64,000 nucleotides of DNA from Galeopsis tetrahit (GCA_963675135.1 OY776132.1:8556001-8620000); one strand, 5' to 3'. Positions 10,489 to 21,999 are shown, numbered from the stretch's first letter. The notes: generated from the sequence alone by a model not told the origin. Program-made: numbers and translations.

Positions 10489-11726
10489 TGTAGGTCCCTA
10501 GTTGAGTTGTAAGATTGAGTAAGCTAGTAAAAGTCTAGAGGGGAGGGGTGAATAGACTTTTAAAAATCTTTCAAAATATCAGAATACACAATGCGGAATA
10601 TCAGAATTAACAATGAGCCCTTAAGATTTATACTCAACTATTTCAATGAACACTGATCTTGTTTAGTTTATATGCAGATTAATCAATTAACAATATAATC
10701 AACAATTAAACACAAACAAAACAGTAAGTAAATCAACACGAAATTTATAGTGGTTCGACAACTTGTCTACGTCCACTCTCACAACTCCAGTCGTGAAATT
10801 TTATTAACTCTTCTCTTCGAGTGTTCTTGTGATTTTAAGTTCCAAGATATAAGACTTCGATCTTATCGAATATACCACCAGATATATCTTCGATCTAACA
10901 ACTAGCTTATGAACAAGTAACTAACAACTTGATTTACAAACAAAACTTTAAAGAAAAGCTTCTCTATTTGTAGTAGCCTTCTGAATATGAACACTTGTCT
11001 TTTCTGGCTTCAACTTCAAACTTCAACTCTACGAGTTTTCCTTCACTTTGAATTCTTCAATGTATGCTTCAGTAGTTTGATTATCAGTAGTCTTCAACGT
11101 AGAATATCTTCGTGTATTTATAGATTTCACAATATCAAGATAAGTTTGTTATCCAACAACCTTTTCTTGATAACTAACTTTGTAACGACTTCTTATCTCT
11201 TCACGCGTTTCTTTAGTTAATTAGTTATTCCATAACTAACTCTTCATATCTTCACTTCTAAATACGATCTTATCTTTATCTTCATCTTCACACGGACTTG
11301 ACTTGTCTTGCTTCGACACTTAGAATATTTCTCAGCTTCTTAGCACTTGTCTTGTCTTACACAAGTCTTCTTGTCTTGTAGTCTTCTTCCAGTATAGATC
11401 TTCATGTAGAACTAATCTATCAAGACTATTACATTACTTTAAGTTTTATAAAATAGCTTAGTCTCCTTAAAACTATACATCAATAAGAATATGAAACATA
11501 AACTATACTATAAGCTTCTATACATTGATTATAAGCTTTTATCCTATATAAAACTTCTTTCAACACTTAGTTTATTTTCCAGTACTTATACTTTCTGATC
11601 TTGACACAAGACGACTTCCATAACTAGATTAGTCAATACTTGGAAATATATTCAAGTTCTCTTTTTGGCTTATCAAAACTACTTCTTTCATCAATTAGGA
11701 CTTGTCTCAGGATTCATATCCCAACA
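10489..11726 (-). mobile_element. 5' LTR of truncated copia copy
   Basis: In element orientation the LTR begins TGTTGGGATATGAATCC (at 11726) and ends AGGGACCTACA (at 10489), giving TG-CA ends and 1,238 bp. It matches the split LTR at 33,260/52,425 (about 1,312 bp) in ends, primer site and downstream gag, so the two copies belong to one family. The AACCACTATAAATTTCGTG box and the CCCCTCCCCTCTAGACTTTT pyrimidine/purine tract are shared. The 3' LTR and most of the interior are missing. Confidence 0.88.
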
Positions 11727-12021
11727 GTATTGGTCTTAATTCAGATTTAATTATTTTGTCATTGTAGCTATTTTTTTACCACGTTCTCCGTAAATTACTT
11801 ATATGCAAATCCTTAGAATTTTTCTTTTAAAACTTTTTTCATCTCTCTTTCTTGATAATTGAAGCAAGTTATTTCACATTCTCTTTTATTTTTCCTTCAC
11901 TTTTCTCTCATTCTTTCATGATAATAAATGATAAATTTGTAAAAAAAAAATGTTATTATACACAAAACAACGTACATTATGAGACGAAAAAAATAATAAT
12001 TGCACTACTAATATTTTACTA

Positions 12022-12323
12022 CTCCCTCATTTTCATAAAATTTGTCGCATTCGTTCTTAAATTTTGTTTCAAAAAGTTTGTCGTTTTTTCTATTTTTACC
12101 AATGATCTCCCTAAAATACCCATATTAATCTCTACAATATCTATCTTTTTTTCAAATATATTAATGATTTTTTTTATAAAGATCAAAGGGAGTGTGAAAA
12201 AGGAATGTGACGAAAGAAGAGGAAAAAAAGATAAAAATTAATGAGGGATAAATTTAACAAAAAAATATGTTCTTTAATTTTATACAAAATAAAAATGCAA
12301 CAAGTTTTATAAAATGGAGGGAG
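12022..12323. mobile_element. Stowaway-type MITE with TA duplication
   Basis: Ends are CTCCCTCATTTTCATAAAAT and ATTTTATAAAATGGAGGGAG-like inverse repeats: GTTTTATAAAATGGAGGGAG at the right. TA flanks both sides (12020-12021 and 12324-12325). Length 302 bp, no transposase. The internal sequence is AT-rich with short accidental frames. Confidence 0.88.
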
Positions 12324-12479
12324 TAATACACTTAAAAATTATTAAATATATGAACATATTAATTGTAATTATTTTTTATTAAATGACATTTTTAAAAAAA
12401 TTGGAGGATGGCCCAATGCCCCTGACACCCCCTCCCTGTGTCCTTGACTATAGCCCATGTAACCCATGGCTCCCTAGAT

Positions 12480-13161
12480 TTAGGGTTGATCTCAACCATA
12501 ATAGAACCGTTAAATATATACCTGTTAAAACAACTCTCGATCGTTTAGTGTAGGCCAACCGATTTCTCAACCATAAGTCTTCCTCCGCATGTATACCGAA
12601 CTTTGGGCATTTTTCTCACTCATTAAAATTAAATAATTAATTTCTCACTCATTAAAATTCGGTTTTTCTTACTCACCCAGCTATTTATAAAAAAAGTTGT
12701 ATAATCCACTAACTTAAATACTAGAGTAATATGAAAATATTTTTTACTGTTAAAAAAAAAAAAGTATTATGGAAAATAAAAGTGAGGATAGTAAATTTTT
12801 TTTTAACTTTATAAGTAGTAAAAATGTTTTTTAAGAAAATAGTTAAAATATTCTTTTATTATTTTAGTATGGATAATTAAGTAAATAACATAAAAAAAAT
12901 GACAAATTAAGTCATTAAATAAAGAATGAAGGGAGTACAACATATCAGTTGAATTTAATTTTTTTGAGCTCTCAAAGTGAGTGGTGAATTTAGAGGTCGA
13001 ACTTATTTGAAGTTGAACCCAATGGTAACGGTACGGCATGTATTCTTATTTTGAGCTCTCCGCATGTATACCCAACTTTGGGCATTCTCAATATTTTTTA
13101 TTTTATGGAAATTTATTTGGAAGTTAGTCTTTGCAATAATTTGAATTTGGGCAGACACGAC
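12480..13161 (+). repeat. Upstream flank of CDC20 copy 2 (inverted duplicate of 7.43-8.33 kb)
   Basis: The words CAACCGATTTCTCAACCATA, CTTCCTCCGCATGTATAC and CTTTGGGCATT are the inverse of sequence upstream of the intact CDC20 gene. At the right end, TTGAATTTGGGCAGACACG matches the CDC20 promoter words TTGAATTTGGCTACACGAG. The rest of this promoter resumes at 20,861, on the far side of the Athila-like insertion. AT-rich insertions interrupt the match. Confidence 0.65.
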
Positions 13162-14715
13162 TGATACACGTGTTATGCAACACTAAATAAACAACCGCAA
13201 GTATACGGCGTCTATTGTAGCGTGATAAGCACGAGGTCGATCCCACAGGAAGGTTAAAGCATAAAAGGTAGTTTGCTAGTCGAGTTCTAAGTAGACGTGA
13301 TCGAAATTTTGGATAAAATGTTTTACTCTAAAGTTACCTACCAAGTGTCACGAATAAGCAACAAAGAGTAAAGATAAAATCGATCAAATGGCATACAAAT
13401 CGCAAAATAAAAGTAAAATGGATGTAACTCAAAGAGAAAAGGTGGGTTCCAAGGCGATTGTAACACTTAGATGTCCGTTTATGAATGTTATCTCGTTTAG
13501 ATGGCCATTAAGTTTATCTCATATAGGGTGATCACACAAGAAGAATTAATTAATCTCTCGATCTAATTAACCAAAGGCGCAATGCAACATAGGCTCGTAT
13601 TTCTACCTCACAAACATTACACCGCCTAAAAGAGCTCCTAAGACCATTCGATTCCCTCTCCGATAATTAATCCTCTCTCGAGCTCATAATAATATCGGGT
13701 TGCATGCTTGCATACGATTAAATGAAATAAATCTCTCAATCTTACTCCAATTAACAATAGATAAGCAAATCATCATGGCCAATAACAACATGCTTGACAA
13801 TAGATAATTAAACATGCAAATAGGAAATAAACACCAATTAAAGCAAGAAATTACTCATAAACATCAATCCAAGTCTTACAATGCCTTAGAACCACAAAGT
13901 GTTTAGCTAACTACTAACATAATCAAATTACAAAATCCAAATGAAATAACTAAATAAAAAGGAAAAGAAAGAGAAATCTTAGTCTAGAATGTGGTAGGGA
14001 ATGAAATTCCCTAGCTATTGCCTCCTTCCTTGCATGATTTGGTGGAGAGATGAAGAAGTTATGGCCAAACACCTCCAAGTATGTGTAACTATGTGTGGGA
14101 ATTGAAGAATGGGGGAAAAGTGTCTTGAGCTTCAAGAATGAGGCCTTATATAGTGTTGGGGAAGGGTTTGGGTGCCAAAATTGCAAGTTGGTCCCTCAAA
14201 AATGGAGAAAATGGCCAAAAACCCCCGAGAATGAGGTCACCCGGCCGGGTGGCTCCCACCCGGGCATGCCACCCGGCCAAAACACGAACCAAGCCATTTG
14301 CACGCCTTGCCCGGGTCGAAACCACCCGGCCGGGTGGGTTTCACCCGGGCCAAATACGAACTTCCCCAAATTCTGCCCTTGCCCGGGTCGTTTTTGACCC
14401 GCCCGGGTCGCTTCTACCCGGGCATGTTTTTTCGTCTCTTCGTATCTCGAGCTTCCGACCTCCGATTGACTCGATTCTTTTTTTCATTCCACTCCATTTT
14501 TCGAGACGAATCCAACCGTGCACTCCTCTTCTTGATCCAGTAAAGTATGGTTGGTGTTTTGCTCCAAATTCCATCGTATTTCCTATAAAATCAACAAAAC
14601 ACAACCTTTCTCTCATTTTGGCTAAAACAATCATATTCCATGCATAATTCAATGAAATACACATCAAAATATACTTCACATGTGCCCCTAAAACGCGTAA
14701 ATTCCACCCGAATCA
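13162..14715 (-). repeat. 3' LTR of Athila-like element 1
   Basis: Same length and ends as the 5' LTR. Differences seen include CGGCGTCTATT against CGACGTCTATT and CACAGGAAGG against CACATGAAGG, plus about five other single-base changes. Frames found inside it are on both strands and come from the GC-palindrome block; none is a gene. Confidence 0.92.
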
Positions 14716-14735
14716 AACCCCCCCAAACTTAAAAT
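14716..14735 (-). other. Polypurine tract, Athila-like element 1
   Basis: On the minus strand AAGTTTGGGGGGGTTTGAT abuts the TG of the 3' LTR. It primes plus-strand DNA synthesis in this element class. The AAGTTTGGGG word recurs in the stem-loop at 16,117-16,160 and inside the gag-protease 3' coding end. Confidence 0.7.
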
Positions 14736-16116
14736 GTTGTTTGTCCTCAAACAACTAAGCACTTAAAGCAATGAGGGTGGAATGATCACAATGGAATATT
14801 CAATGTAATTCACACATGCAAAGTAGGATGTAATGATATCTCTTTCTCAAAGTGCATTTCTCAATGAAGGTCATAGGCTCACTATTGCAATTCACACTCA
14901 TGGATCAAAGAATGCATCAACACACAACACATTGTGAATGGGGAACATAATCCAAATGCTCAAGTTCTCTACTCACATGATGGAGTGTTTCTCTCAAACA
15001 CATAAACAAATTAAGGATATTAATGCACTCATCAACCAAGTCATGCTATGCAATCACCATATGCTTGCCCAACTTCTACTCTCTACACACACTCAAATGC
15101 TCAACAATGTGATCAATAGGACTTAATCAAGGATGTAACATTGGCTCTTTGGACAAGGTAGGATGAATTTGGGAATTGTGACTCTTCTAGTGGAGGACAA
15201 AGCTTGTTGTTTTACAATTTGTGCTTTCACTTTCAAACTTTACAAACTCCATCCTCACTTTTTCTTTTTCCATTCTTTTTCAAGCATTCATCACCTCATC
15301 TTTTGAACCATTTTTTTTCCTTTTCAAGCTTTTGGGGCTCTTTGTCCCTCTTTTCTTTTCCTTGACTTTCTTTTCATCTTTCTCTTTTTTTTTCTTTCAA
15401 CTTCTCCAATTTCTCCTTTCACCAAAAATATTCATTCAAGCACATGTTTTCCACTTTGTCTTTTATCCTCCACTAGATGTAGGTATCAAAAGCTCAAAAA
15501 GGCTAAGTGGTTAACATTGTAGTTTGCCAAGAAAATGAGGAATTAAGCTCAAGGGGCTAACTACGGAAAATTACTTCGGTTTTGGGAAATTTTGGCTAAG
15601 TGACTCTTTTAGAACAAGATGGCCTATATCACATCACAAAGTTTCACACAATCATGCTTTCAAACAAAAATTTGGGCAAGTTCTAGGATCACTAGCAACA
15701 ACATAGTCCACTCTCAAATGAACTAAACCGGATTACATGCTCGATTCAAGGCTCAATTCTCACCGGTTTATTCAATAGGACCCTCACATTCATCAAATGT
15801 TCCCAAACAACAACACATCATGCATCCATGCTATCAAAGATCACAAATATGAACACAATCATGATACTATATCCAACATCAATCATGCTTACATTCAAAG
15901 CAAATAGACATCACCACAACTACTCAACAATGGATCCCAATGACTATTCATGCTCACATTTCACCAAGGCTCAACTACCCAATATATGATCAAAACCAAC
16001 TTAAACAATATAATCATGTGAAAGCCAAATGTGCGCTGGTGCAAAATGTGACACAAGTAGAATGACGAACCGGTGCAAGGGTAACAACTAGTAGAAAAAT
16101 AAAAGAAAAATAACTC

Positions 16117-16160
16117 CCCCAAACTTAGAATTTTACTATGTATAAATTCTAAGTTTGGGG
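16117..16160 (-). other. Perfect 17-bp stem-loop downstream of gag-protease
   Basis: CCCCAAACTTAGAATTT and its exact complement AAATTCTAAGTTTGGGG are separated by ten bases. The same two arms with a one-base centre occur in Athila-like element 2 at 29,920-29,954, at a similar distance (about 270-280 bp) past the gag-protease stop. The rest of the 3' interior (14,736-16,116) has no coding potential that I can support. Confidence 0.75.
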
Positions 16161-16432
16161 TTACAAGTTGTTACCTCCCTCCTTGCACATCCAATGCTTC
16201 TTCAAAGATCACCATTGCAACACTTGCTTCCTCCATTCCAAAGTTGGCTTTGCTTCTTCTTCATTCTCCAAGACTTGCTATCCATAGTACTCTTCATCCA
16301 TACCTACAAAATAAACCAAGCTATCAACACTATCAAAGCAATAAAAACAAGAAAGCAATAAAACTTTGGGTTGCTTCCCAAGAAGCGCTATTTTTAACGT
16401 CCTATGCCGGACGGTTCTCCTTGAGGGGAATA

Positions 16433-19126
16433 TCACGTCACCCCCTTGTCACCCTTGTTCTTGACTTTCTTTGCCCATACAACTTTCTTAAGTCCATCAA
16501 AACATCCACTAGCCACTCCATCCGGCTCTTCAATCATGCCATAGGATGTTGATGCCTCATTCATCCCCAAGTCCGTATAAGTAACTTTCTTTGATTTGGG
16601 GGAGTTTTTAAAAAAAACTCCCCCAAACTTGGCCTTCTTGCCCATCTTCAAATCATTGTCTTCCACCTTGGGGTTCTCTTCCACAATATTTATCTCGGGC
16701 TCTTCTTTAACCTTATCTTCCATGAGCTTTGAATAAGGATCTCTCTTGGAGTACACATACTCTTCCTCCTCATCCTCATCATCACGAAATCTAACGGCCT
16801 TGTAGATGTTGAATGAGACTTTCTCCTCACCAACATGTAGTTCAAGCTCTCCGTTTCGTACGTTGATGACGGCTCCACCCGTTGCTAGAAACGGTCTTCC
16901 TAAGATCAAGGGGATTGCCCTATCTTCCTCCATATCAAGTACCACAAAATCAACCGGAAATATGAATTTCCCAACTTTGACAAGCACATCCTCAACCGTT
17001 CCCAAGGGATAAACTATGGAGCGATCCGCCAATTGAAGATTCATGGTAGTAGGCGTCAATTTTCCCAAGCCAAGTGATTTGAAAAGTGATAATGGCATGA
17101 GGTTTATGCTCGCTCCAAGATCACACAAAGCACGATAGGTTCCCTCTTTGCCAATCACACAAGGCAATGTAAATGAACCGGGATCCCTAAGCTTTGGAGG
17201 TAGCTTAGCTTGGATGATGGCACTACACTCTTCGGTGAGGTTCACGGTTTCAAATTCTACCATCCTTCTCTTGTTGGACATAATCTCCTTCAAAAATTTG
17301 GCATAATGAGGCATTTGCTCAAGAGCCTCCGCAAATGGGATGTTGATGTGTATCTTTTTAAACATCTCCAAGAATTTGATGAACTTTGCATCCAAACTCG
17401 TCTTCTTGAGTCGTTGAGGGTATGGGAGTGGAGGTTTGTGTGGAGATGGAGGCTTATGTGCATCATTCTCTTTCTCACTTGTTTTCTCCTTCTCAACATC
17501 TTTCTCTTCAACCTTCCTTCCTTGTTGTTCCTCTTCACCATCTTCCTTTGGCATCATAGGGCCTTCATAGCTCGTGCCACTCCTCAACTTAATTGAATTG
17601 CATTGCTCCTTGGGGTTTAGCTCCGTGTTAGAGGGGAATTGCCCCGGAACGTGTTGCTTTCCAATGGCATTAGCAAGTTGACCTATTTGCTTTTCTATGG
17701 CCTTCACGTTGTTTGCCACATTCTTGATCATTTCACCATGCTCATCAATTCTTTGCCATGTTTTGTTTGCATTCTCCCTAGTTTCTCTCATGAATTTCAT
17801 GGTTTCCCCCATAAAAGCACCAAACATATCCTCCATTGATGGCTTTGATGAAGACTCCACAATAGCTCCATCTCTCACATTGAAATTTGGAGGTGGGATG
17901 ATGGCATTCCTTGTGTTGGCATAGGAGAAATTCTCATGTTGCCTCAATCCGGGATGGTAATGATTCGGGTTAGGGGGGTGATAGTTCCCATGAGTTTGTC
18001 TTTCTCCCCAACCTCTCTCTCGAAAATGACGATCCCGTTGGTTGTTCATGAAATGGGCCTCTTCATATTGATCATTATTGGGCTCCACAAGTGCTTTGGC
18101 CGTCATCAAAGAGATTAGCTTATCCACTTTGTTGGATAAGTTGACACTTTCTTCCGAATTTTGAGTGGAAGCTACTCTTCGGTTTTGTCTTCTCTCGGAT
18201 GGCCATTGGTTGCCATTCTTAGCCATCTCTTCTAAGAGTATATAACCTTCTTTCGTCGTCTTTCCCAATAAAGAACCTCCACCGGCCGAGGCATCCACCA
18301 TCCCTCTCGTACGGTGGTCCATCCCGTTGTAGAAGTAACAAATCAATTGATCCCTCGAAAACCCGTGTTGAGGACAACTTCTTATCAAATCCTTGAAGCG
18401 CTCCCAAGCCTCGGCTAAAGACTCATCATCATCTTGCATAAAGGAGGAAATTTCTCCTCTTATCTTGATGGTCTTGCTTGGAGGAAAGTACTTCATAAGG
18501 AAGGCATCAACAAGGTCGGCCCAATTCTCAATGGTTCTTAGATCAAGGGACATGTACCATTGTTTTGCACGATCACAGAGTGAGAAGGGGAACAATTGGA
18601 GACAAATATAATCTTGAGGAACTCGGTTTATCTTCACCGTCCCACTTATCTCTAAGAATTGAGATAAATGGAGGTTGGGATCCTCCTTCGGCAACCCTCC
18701 GAATTGGTTGTTTTGGACCATCATGATCAACGCCGGTTTGAGCTCAAAGTTATGAGCGTCAATGGGCTCCCTACCCGCTCCTCCATATGGTCTAGGGATG
18801 GGACGGAAGTGGTCTCTCAAGACTCTTTGATTCCCGTTTTCCTCCCGTTGCTCTCCATCTCCTTCCACATTGACATTCCCTTCATTCCTCCGGTTGAGGT
18901 TATCTCTTATACCTCCTTGTGGTCGATTACCACCATTCCCATTTGGCTCCACTATGCCTCCAATATCCTCTTGGTTCCTTTCTTCTTCCACTATTGGATT
19001 CTCTCTTCTATTCATGGCTTCCAATTCAATCCTTCTTCTTTCGGCGTTTTGTCTTCGACAACGAGCTTCGATTTCCGGGTCTAGAGGTAGCAACTCTTGT
19101 TGATCTCTCCTAGCTCGGGTGATCAT
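16433..19126 (-). CDS. Gag-protease polyprotein of Athila-like element 1
   Basis: An uninterrupted frame of 897 aa. Residues about 100-290 form the retrotransposon Gag domain (RPIPRPYGGAGREPIDAHNF, then FPFSLCDRAKQWYMSL, MKYFPPSKTIKIRGEISSF, FYNGMDHRTRGMVDASAGGG). A charged linker follows (about 370-560) with KLRSGTSYEGP, then an aspartic protease-like segment with CDLGASINLMPLSLFKSLGL and LILGRPFLATGGAVINV (about 660-760), where DLGAS stands where DTGAS or DSGAS is usual. The C-terminal tail is acidic, then basic. No zinc knuckle is seen. The start MITRARRDQQELLPLDPEIE is typical of Athila-type gag. Because the frame is open and the LTRs young, it may still produce Gag. Confidence 0.92.
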   Translation of the reverse strand: MITRARRDQQELLPLDPEIEARCRRQNAERRRIELEAMNRRENPIVEEERNQEDIGGIVEPNGNGGNRPQGGIRDNLNRRNEGNVNVEGDGEQREENGNQRVLRDHFRPIPRPYGGAGREPIDAHNFELKPALIMMVQNNQFGGLPKEDPNLHLSQFLEISGTVKINRVPQDYICLQLFPFSLCDRAKQWYMSLDLRTIENWADLVDAFLMKYFPPSKTIKIRGEISSFMQDDDESLAEAWERFKDLIRSCPQHGFSRDQLICYFYNGMDHRTRGMVDASAGGGSLLGKTTKEGYILLEEMAKNGNQWPSERRQNRRVASTQNSEESVNLSNKVDKLISLMTAKALVEPNNDQYEEAHFMNNQRDRHFRERGWGERQTHGNYHPPNPNHYHPGLRQHENFSYANTRNAIIPPPNFNVRDGAIVESSSKPSMEDMFGAFMGETMKFMRETRENANKTWQRIDEHGEMIKNVANNVKAIEKQIGQLANAIGKQHVPGQFPSNTELNPKEQCNSIKLRSGTSYEGPMMPKEDGEEEQQGRKVEEKDVEKEKTSEKENDAHKPPSPHKPPLPYPQRLKKTSLDAKFIKFLEMFKKIHINIPFAEALEQMPHYAKFLKEIMSNKRRMVEFETVNLTEECSAIIQAKLPPKLRDPGSFTLPCVIGKEGTYRALCDLGASINLMPLSLFKSLGLGKLTPTTMNLQLADRSIVYPLGTVEDVLVKVGKFIFPVDFVVLDMEEDRAIPLILGRPFLATGGAVINVRNGELELHVGEEKVSFNIYKAVRFRDDEDEEEEYVYSKRDPYSKLMEDKVKEEPEINIVEENPKVEDNDLKMGKKAKFGGVFFKNSPKSKKVTYTDLGMNEASTSYGMIEEPDGVASGCFDGLKKVVWAKKVKNKGDKGVT

Positions 19127-19280
19127 ATGCCATGTCTAGACAAAAGTTCAAAAGAAAGTAAGAATCACAGGTGAAATCAAGGTAAAACAAACAAATATTT
19201 TTTGATTTTTGCAAATAAAGAAAGCAAGTAAATTGTCTAAACTAAAACTCTCCTAGCCTACACTCTAGAGCTTATAAAAA

Positions 19281-19300
19281 CCTCCCCGGCAGCGGCGCCA
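19281..19300 (-). other. Primer binding site, Athila-like element 1
   Basis: Six bases inside the 5' LTR the minus strand reads TGGCGCCGCTGCCGGGGAGG. TGGCGCCGTTGCCGGGGA is the site complementary to plant tRNA-Asp used by Athila elements (from memory), so this is a one-mismatch version over the core. Confidence 0.8.
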
Positions 19301-19306
19301 TAAACT

Positions 19307-20860
19307 TGATACACGTGTTATGCAACACTAAATAAACAACCGCAAGTATACGACGTCTATTGTAGCGTGATAAGCACGAGGTCGATCCCACATGAAGGTT
19401 AAAGCATAAAAGGTAGTTTGCTAGTCGAGTTCTAAGTAGACGTGATCGAAATTTTGGATAAAATGTTTTACTCTAAAGTTACCTACCAAGTGTCACGAAT
19501 AAGCAACAAAGAGTAAAGATAAAATCGATCAAATGGCATACAAATCGCAAAATAAAAGTAAAATGGATGTAACTCAAAGAGAAAAGGTGGGTTCCAAGGC
19601 GATTGTAACACTTAGATGTCCGTTTATGAATGTTATCTCGTTTAGATGGCCATTAAGTTTATCTCATATAGGGTGATCACACAAGAAGAATTAATTAATC
19701 TCTCGATCTAATTAACCAAAGGCGCAATGCAACATAGGCTCGTATTTCTACCTCACAAACATTACACCGCCTAAAAGAGCTCCTAAGACCATTCGATTCC
19801 CTCTCCGATAATTAATCCTCTCTCGAGCTCATAATAATATCGGGTTGCATGCTTGCATACGATTAAATGAAATAAATCTCTCAATCTTACTCCAATTAAC
19901 AATAGATAAGCAAATCATCATGGCCAATAACAACATGCTTGACAATAGATAATTAAACATGCAAATAGGAAATAAACACCAATTAAAGCAAGAAATTACT
20001 CATAAACATCAATCCAAGTCTTACAATGCCTTAGAACCACAAAGTGTTTAGCTAACTACTAACATAATCAAATTACAAAATCCAAATGAAATAACTAAAT
20101 AAAAAGGAAAAGAAAGAGAAAGCTTAGTCTAGAATGTGGTAGGGAATGAAATTCCCTAGCTATTGCCTCCTTCCTTGCATGATTTGGTGGAGAGATGAAG
20201 AAGTTATGGCCAAACACCTCCAAGTATGTGTAACTATGTGTGGGAATTGAAGAATTGGGGAAAAGTGTCTTGAGCTTCAAGAATGAGGCCTTATATAGTG
20301 TTGGGGAAGGGTTTGGGTGCCAAAATTGCAAGTTGGTCCCTCAAAAATGGAGAAAATGGCCAAAAACCCCCGAGAATGAGGTCACCCGGCCGGGTGGCTC
20401 CCACCCGGGCATGCCACCCGGCCAAAACACGAACCAAGCCATTTGCACGCCTTGCCCGGGTCGAAACCACCCGGCCGGGTGGGTTTCACCCGGGCCAAAT
20501 ACGAACTTCCCCAAATTCTGCCCTTGCCCGGGTCGTTTTTGACCCGCCCGGGTCGCTTCTACCCGGGCATGTTTTTTCGTCTCTTCGTATCTCGAGCTTC
20601 CGACCTCCGATTGACTCGATTCTTTTTTTCATTCCACTCCATTTTTCGAGATGAATCCAACCGTGCACTCCTATTCTTGATCCAGTAAAGTATGGTTGGT
20701 GTTTTGCTCCAAATTTCATCGTATTTCCTATAAAATCAACAAAACACAACCTTTCTCTCATTTTGGCTAAAACAATCATATTCCATGCATAATTCAATGA
20801 AATACACATCAAAATATACTTCACATGTGCCCCTAAAACGCGTAAATTCCACCCGAATCA
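19307..20860 (-). repeat. 5' LTR of Athila-like element 1
   Basis: It starts TGATTCGGGTGGAATTTACG (element orientation, at 20860) and ends GTTGCATAACACGTGTATCA. A TATA-like CACTATATAAGGCC (near 20289-20302) is followed by a CAAGCTCAAG leader. A GC-rich block (20380-20570) holds repeated CCCGGCCGGGTGG-type palindromes. The LTR sits directly upstream of the CDC20 copy 2 leader, in divergent orientation. Confidence 0.92.
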
Positions 20861-21010
20861 ACGGCAATTGATAAAAGTTCCTCCCTCCACACCACAGTCC
20901 ACATTACATTACAACGTTCAAATCTATTTCTTTAATTCTTCCACAAGATCTGCTTTTTTCTCGATCGATCGATTTTAGTTGAATTTTGTGTTCATTTTGC
21001 CAAACAAACC
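20861..21010 (+). promoter_or_regulatory. Proximal promoter and leader of CDC20 copy 2
   Basis: ATTGATAAAAGTTCCTCCCTCCAC matches in spaced words the ATTTATAAGTTCCTCCCTCC region of the intact CDC20 promoter (compare TTCCTCCCTCCAC in both). GATCGATCGATTTTA and CATTTTGCCAAACAAACC precede the start. The distal part of the promoter now lies at about 13,140-13,161, separated by the Athila-like element. Confidence 0.6.
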
Positions 21011-21812
21011 ATGGATACAATTGGGCGAAGAAAGAGGGAATGCTTGGATCGGTTTATTTCAAACCGATCAGCTATGGATTTAGACTATGGGCTTACAATG
21101 CTCACCCAGAGGCTAAGCTCTAACCCTGTTACCGATAATACGGGCTCTTATTCAGCGTACAGGAAACTGCTCGACGAAACATTCAATATGAACAGCTCTC
21201 GAAGGATTTTGGCTTTTAAGAACAAGCCACCTATTCAGGTATCATCGAATGACTACTTCCTGTTACCTGCTGCTTCTTGTAGTCAATATGATGTCAAACC
21301 CCGTCGCCACATTCCCCTTACTTGTGTCAGAAAGTTAGATGCCCCCGGTCTCTTGGATGATTTTTATCTCAATTTACTAGATTGGGGTAGTAGAAATGTT
21401 GTTTGCATTGCTCTTGGACACTCTGTATATTTGTGGGATGCTTTTCATAAATCTGTCTCTGAACTTGTGACAGTTGATGAGGAAAGTGGTCCGGTCACCA
21501 GTGTGAAGTGGGCTCCCGATGGAAGGAAAATTGGTATTGGTTTGAACAACTCTGATGTTGGCATATGGGATTCTTCTGTTAATACACTGCTCACAACTTT
21601 GAAAGGAGGCCATCGATCTCGTGTTGGTGTTTTGGATTGGAACAACACTAACATTTTGACTACTGGAGGCCTCGATGGTCGGATCATTAACAACGACCTT
21701 AGAGTCAGGGGCGTCGTTGATAAGTACAGGGGACACCATCAAGAAGTTTAATTAAACATGGCTATGGAAATATGGCTATTCTCTTTCTAAAAGGGCACAC
21801 ATCTCGCGTTCT
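21011..21812 (+). pseudogene. CDC20 copy 2, truncated after the third WD blade
   Basis: The frame 21011-21751 encodes 246 aa nearly identical to the intact CDC20 at 6 kb through GHHQEV, then meets a stop. Downstream, AAAAGGGCACACATCTCGCG (about 21,792-21,811) is the DNA for a later blade (KGHTSR), so roughly 400 bp of blades four to six were deleted and the remainder lost. It keeps residues missing from the intact copy ([10 protein letters not shown]) and lacks that copy's extra Ser ([11 protein letters not shown]). The C-box is [14 protein letters not shown] as in copy 1. A half propeller would not fold normally. From 21,813 to 22,000 the sequence is AT-rich with nothing recognised. Confidence 0.9.
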
Positions 21813-21999
21813 TTATCGTTTAATTAATGAATGAAATTCTCATTTGATAACATGTATATATATACAAGTGAATTTCTTAATGTATGAGGGGGACATTCTC
21901 TTTTAATGATTCAAAATATTAATATATGTATAATTATAATATATATATGATGCGGCCAAAATATGTCGTCCTATGAGGTGACGACACGTGTATAAACGA

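Larger units (their letters stand above)
13162..20860 (-). mobile_element. Complete Athila-like Ty3/gypsy element with gag-protease only (non-autonomous)
   Basis: Two 1,554-bp LTRs (13162-14715 and 19307-20860) bound the element; both have TG-CA ends in element orientation. Flanks are ACGAC (13157-13161) and ACGGC (20861-20865), a 5-bp target duplication with one mismatch. By eye the LTRs differ at about seven positions, so insertion was recent. The primer site TGGCGCCGCTGCCGGGGAGG lies beside the 5' LTR and a G-rich polypurine tract beside the 3' LTR. The only protein is gag plus a retropepsin-like domain. No reverse transcriptase, RNase H or integrase exists in the 4.6 kb of interior, so mobilisation would need a partner. 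The lineage call rests on gag motifs recalled from Athila, not on a search. Confidence 0.9.
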
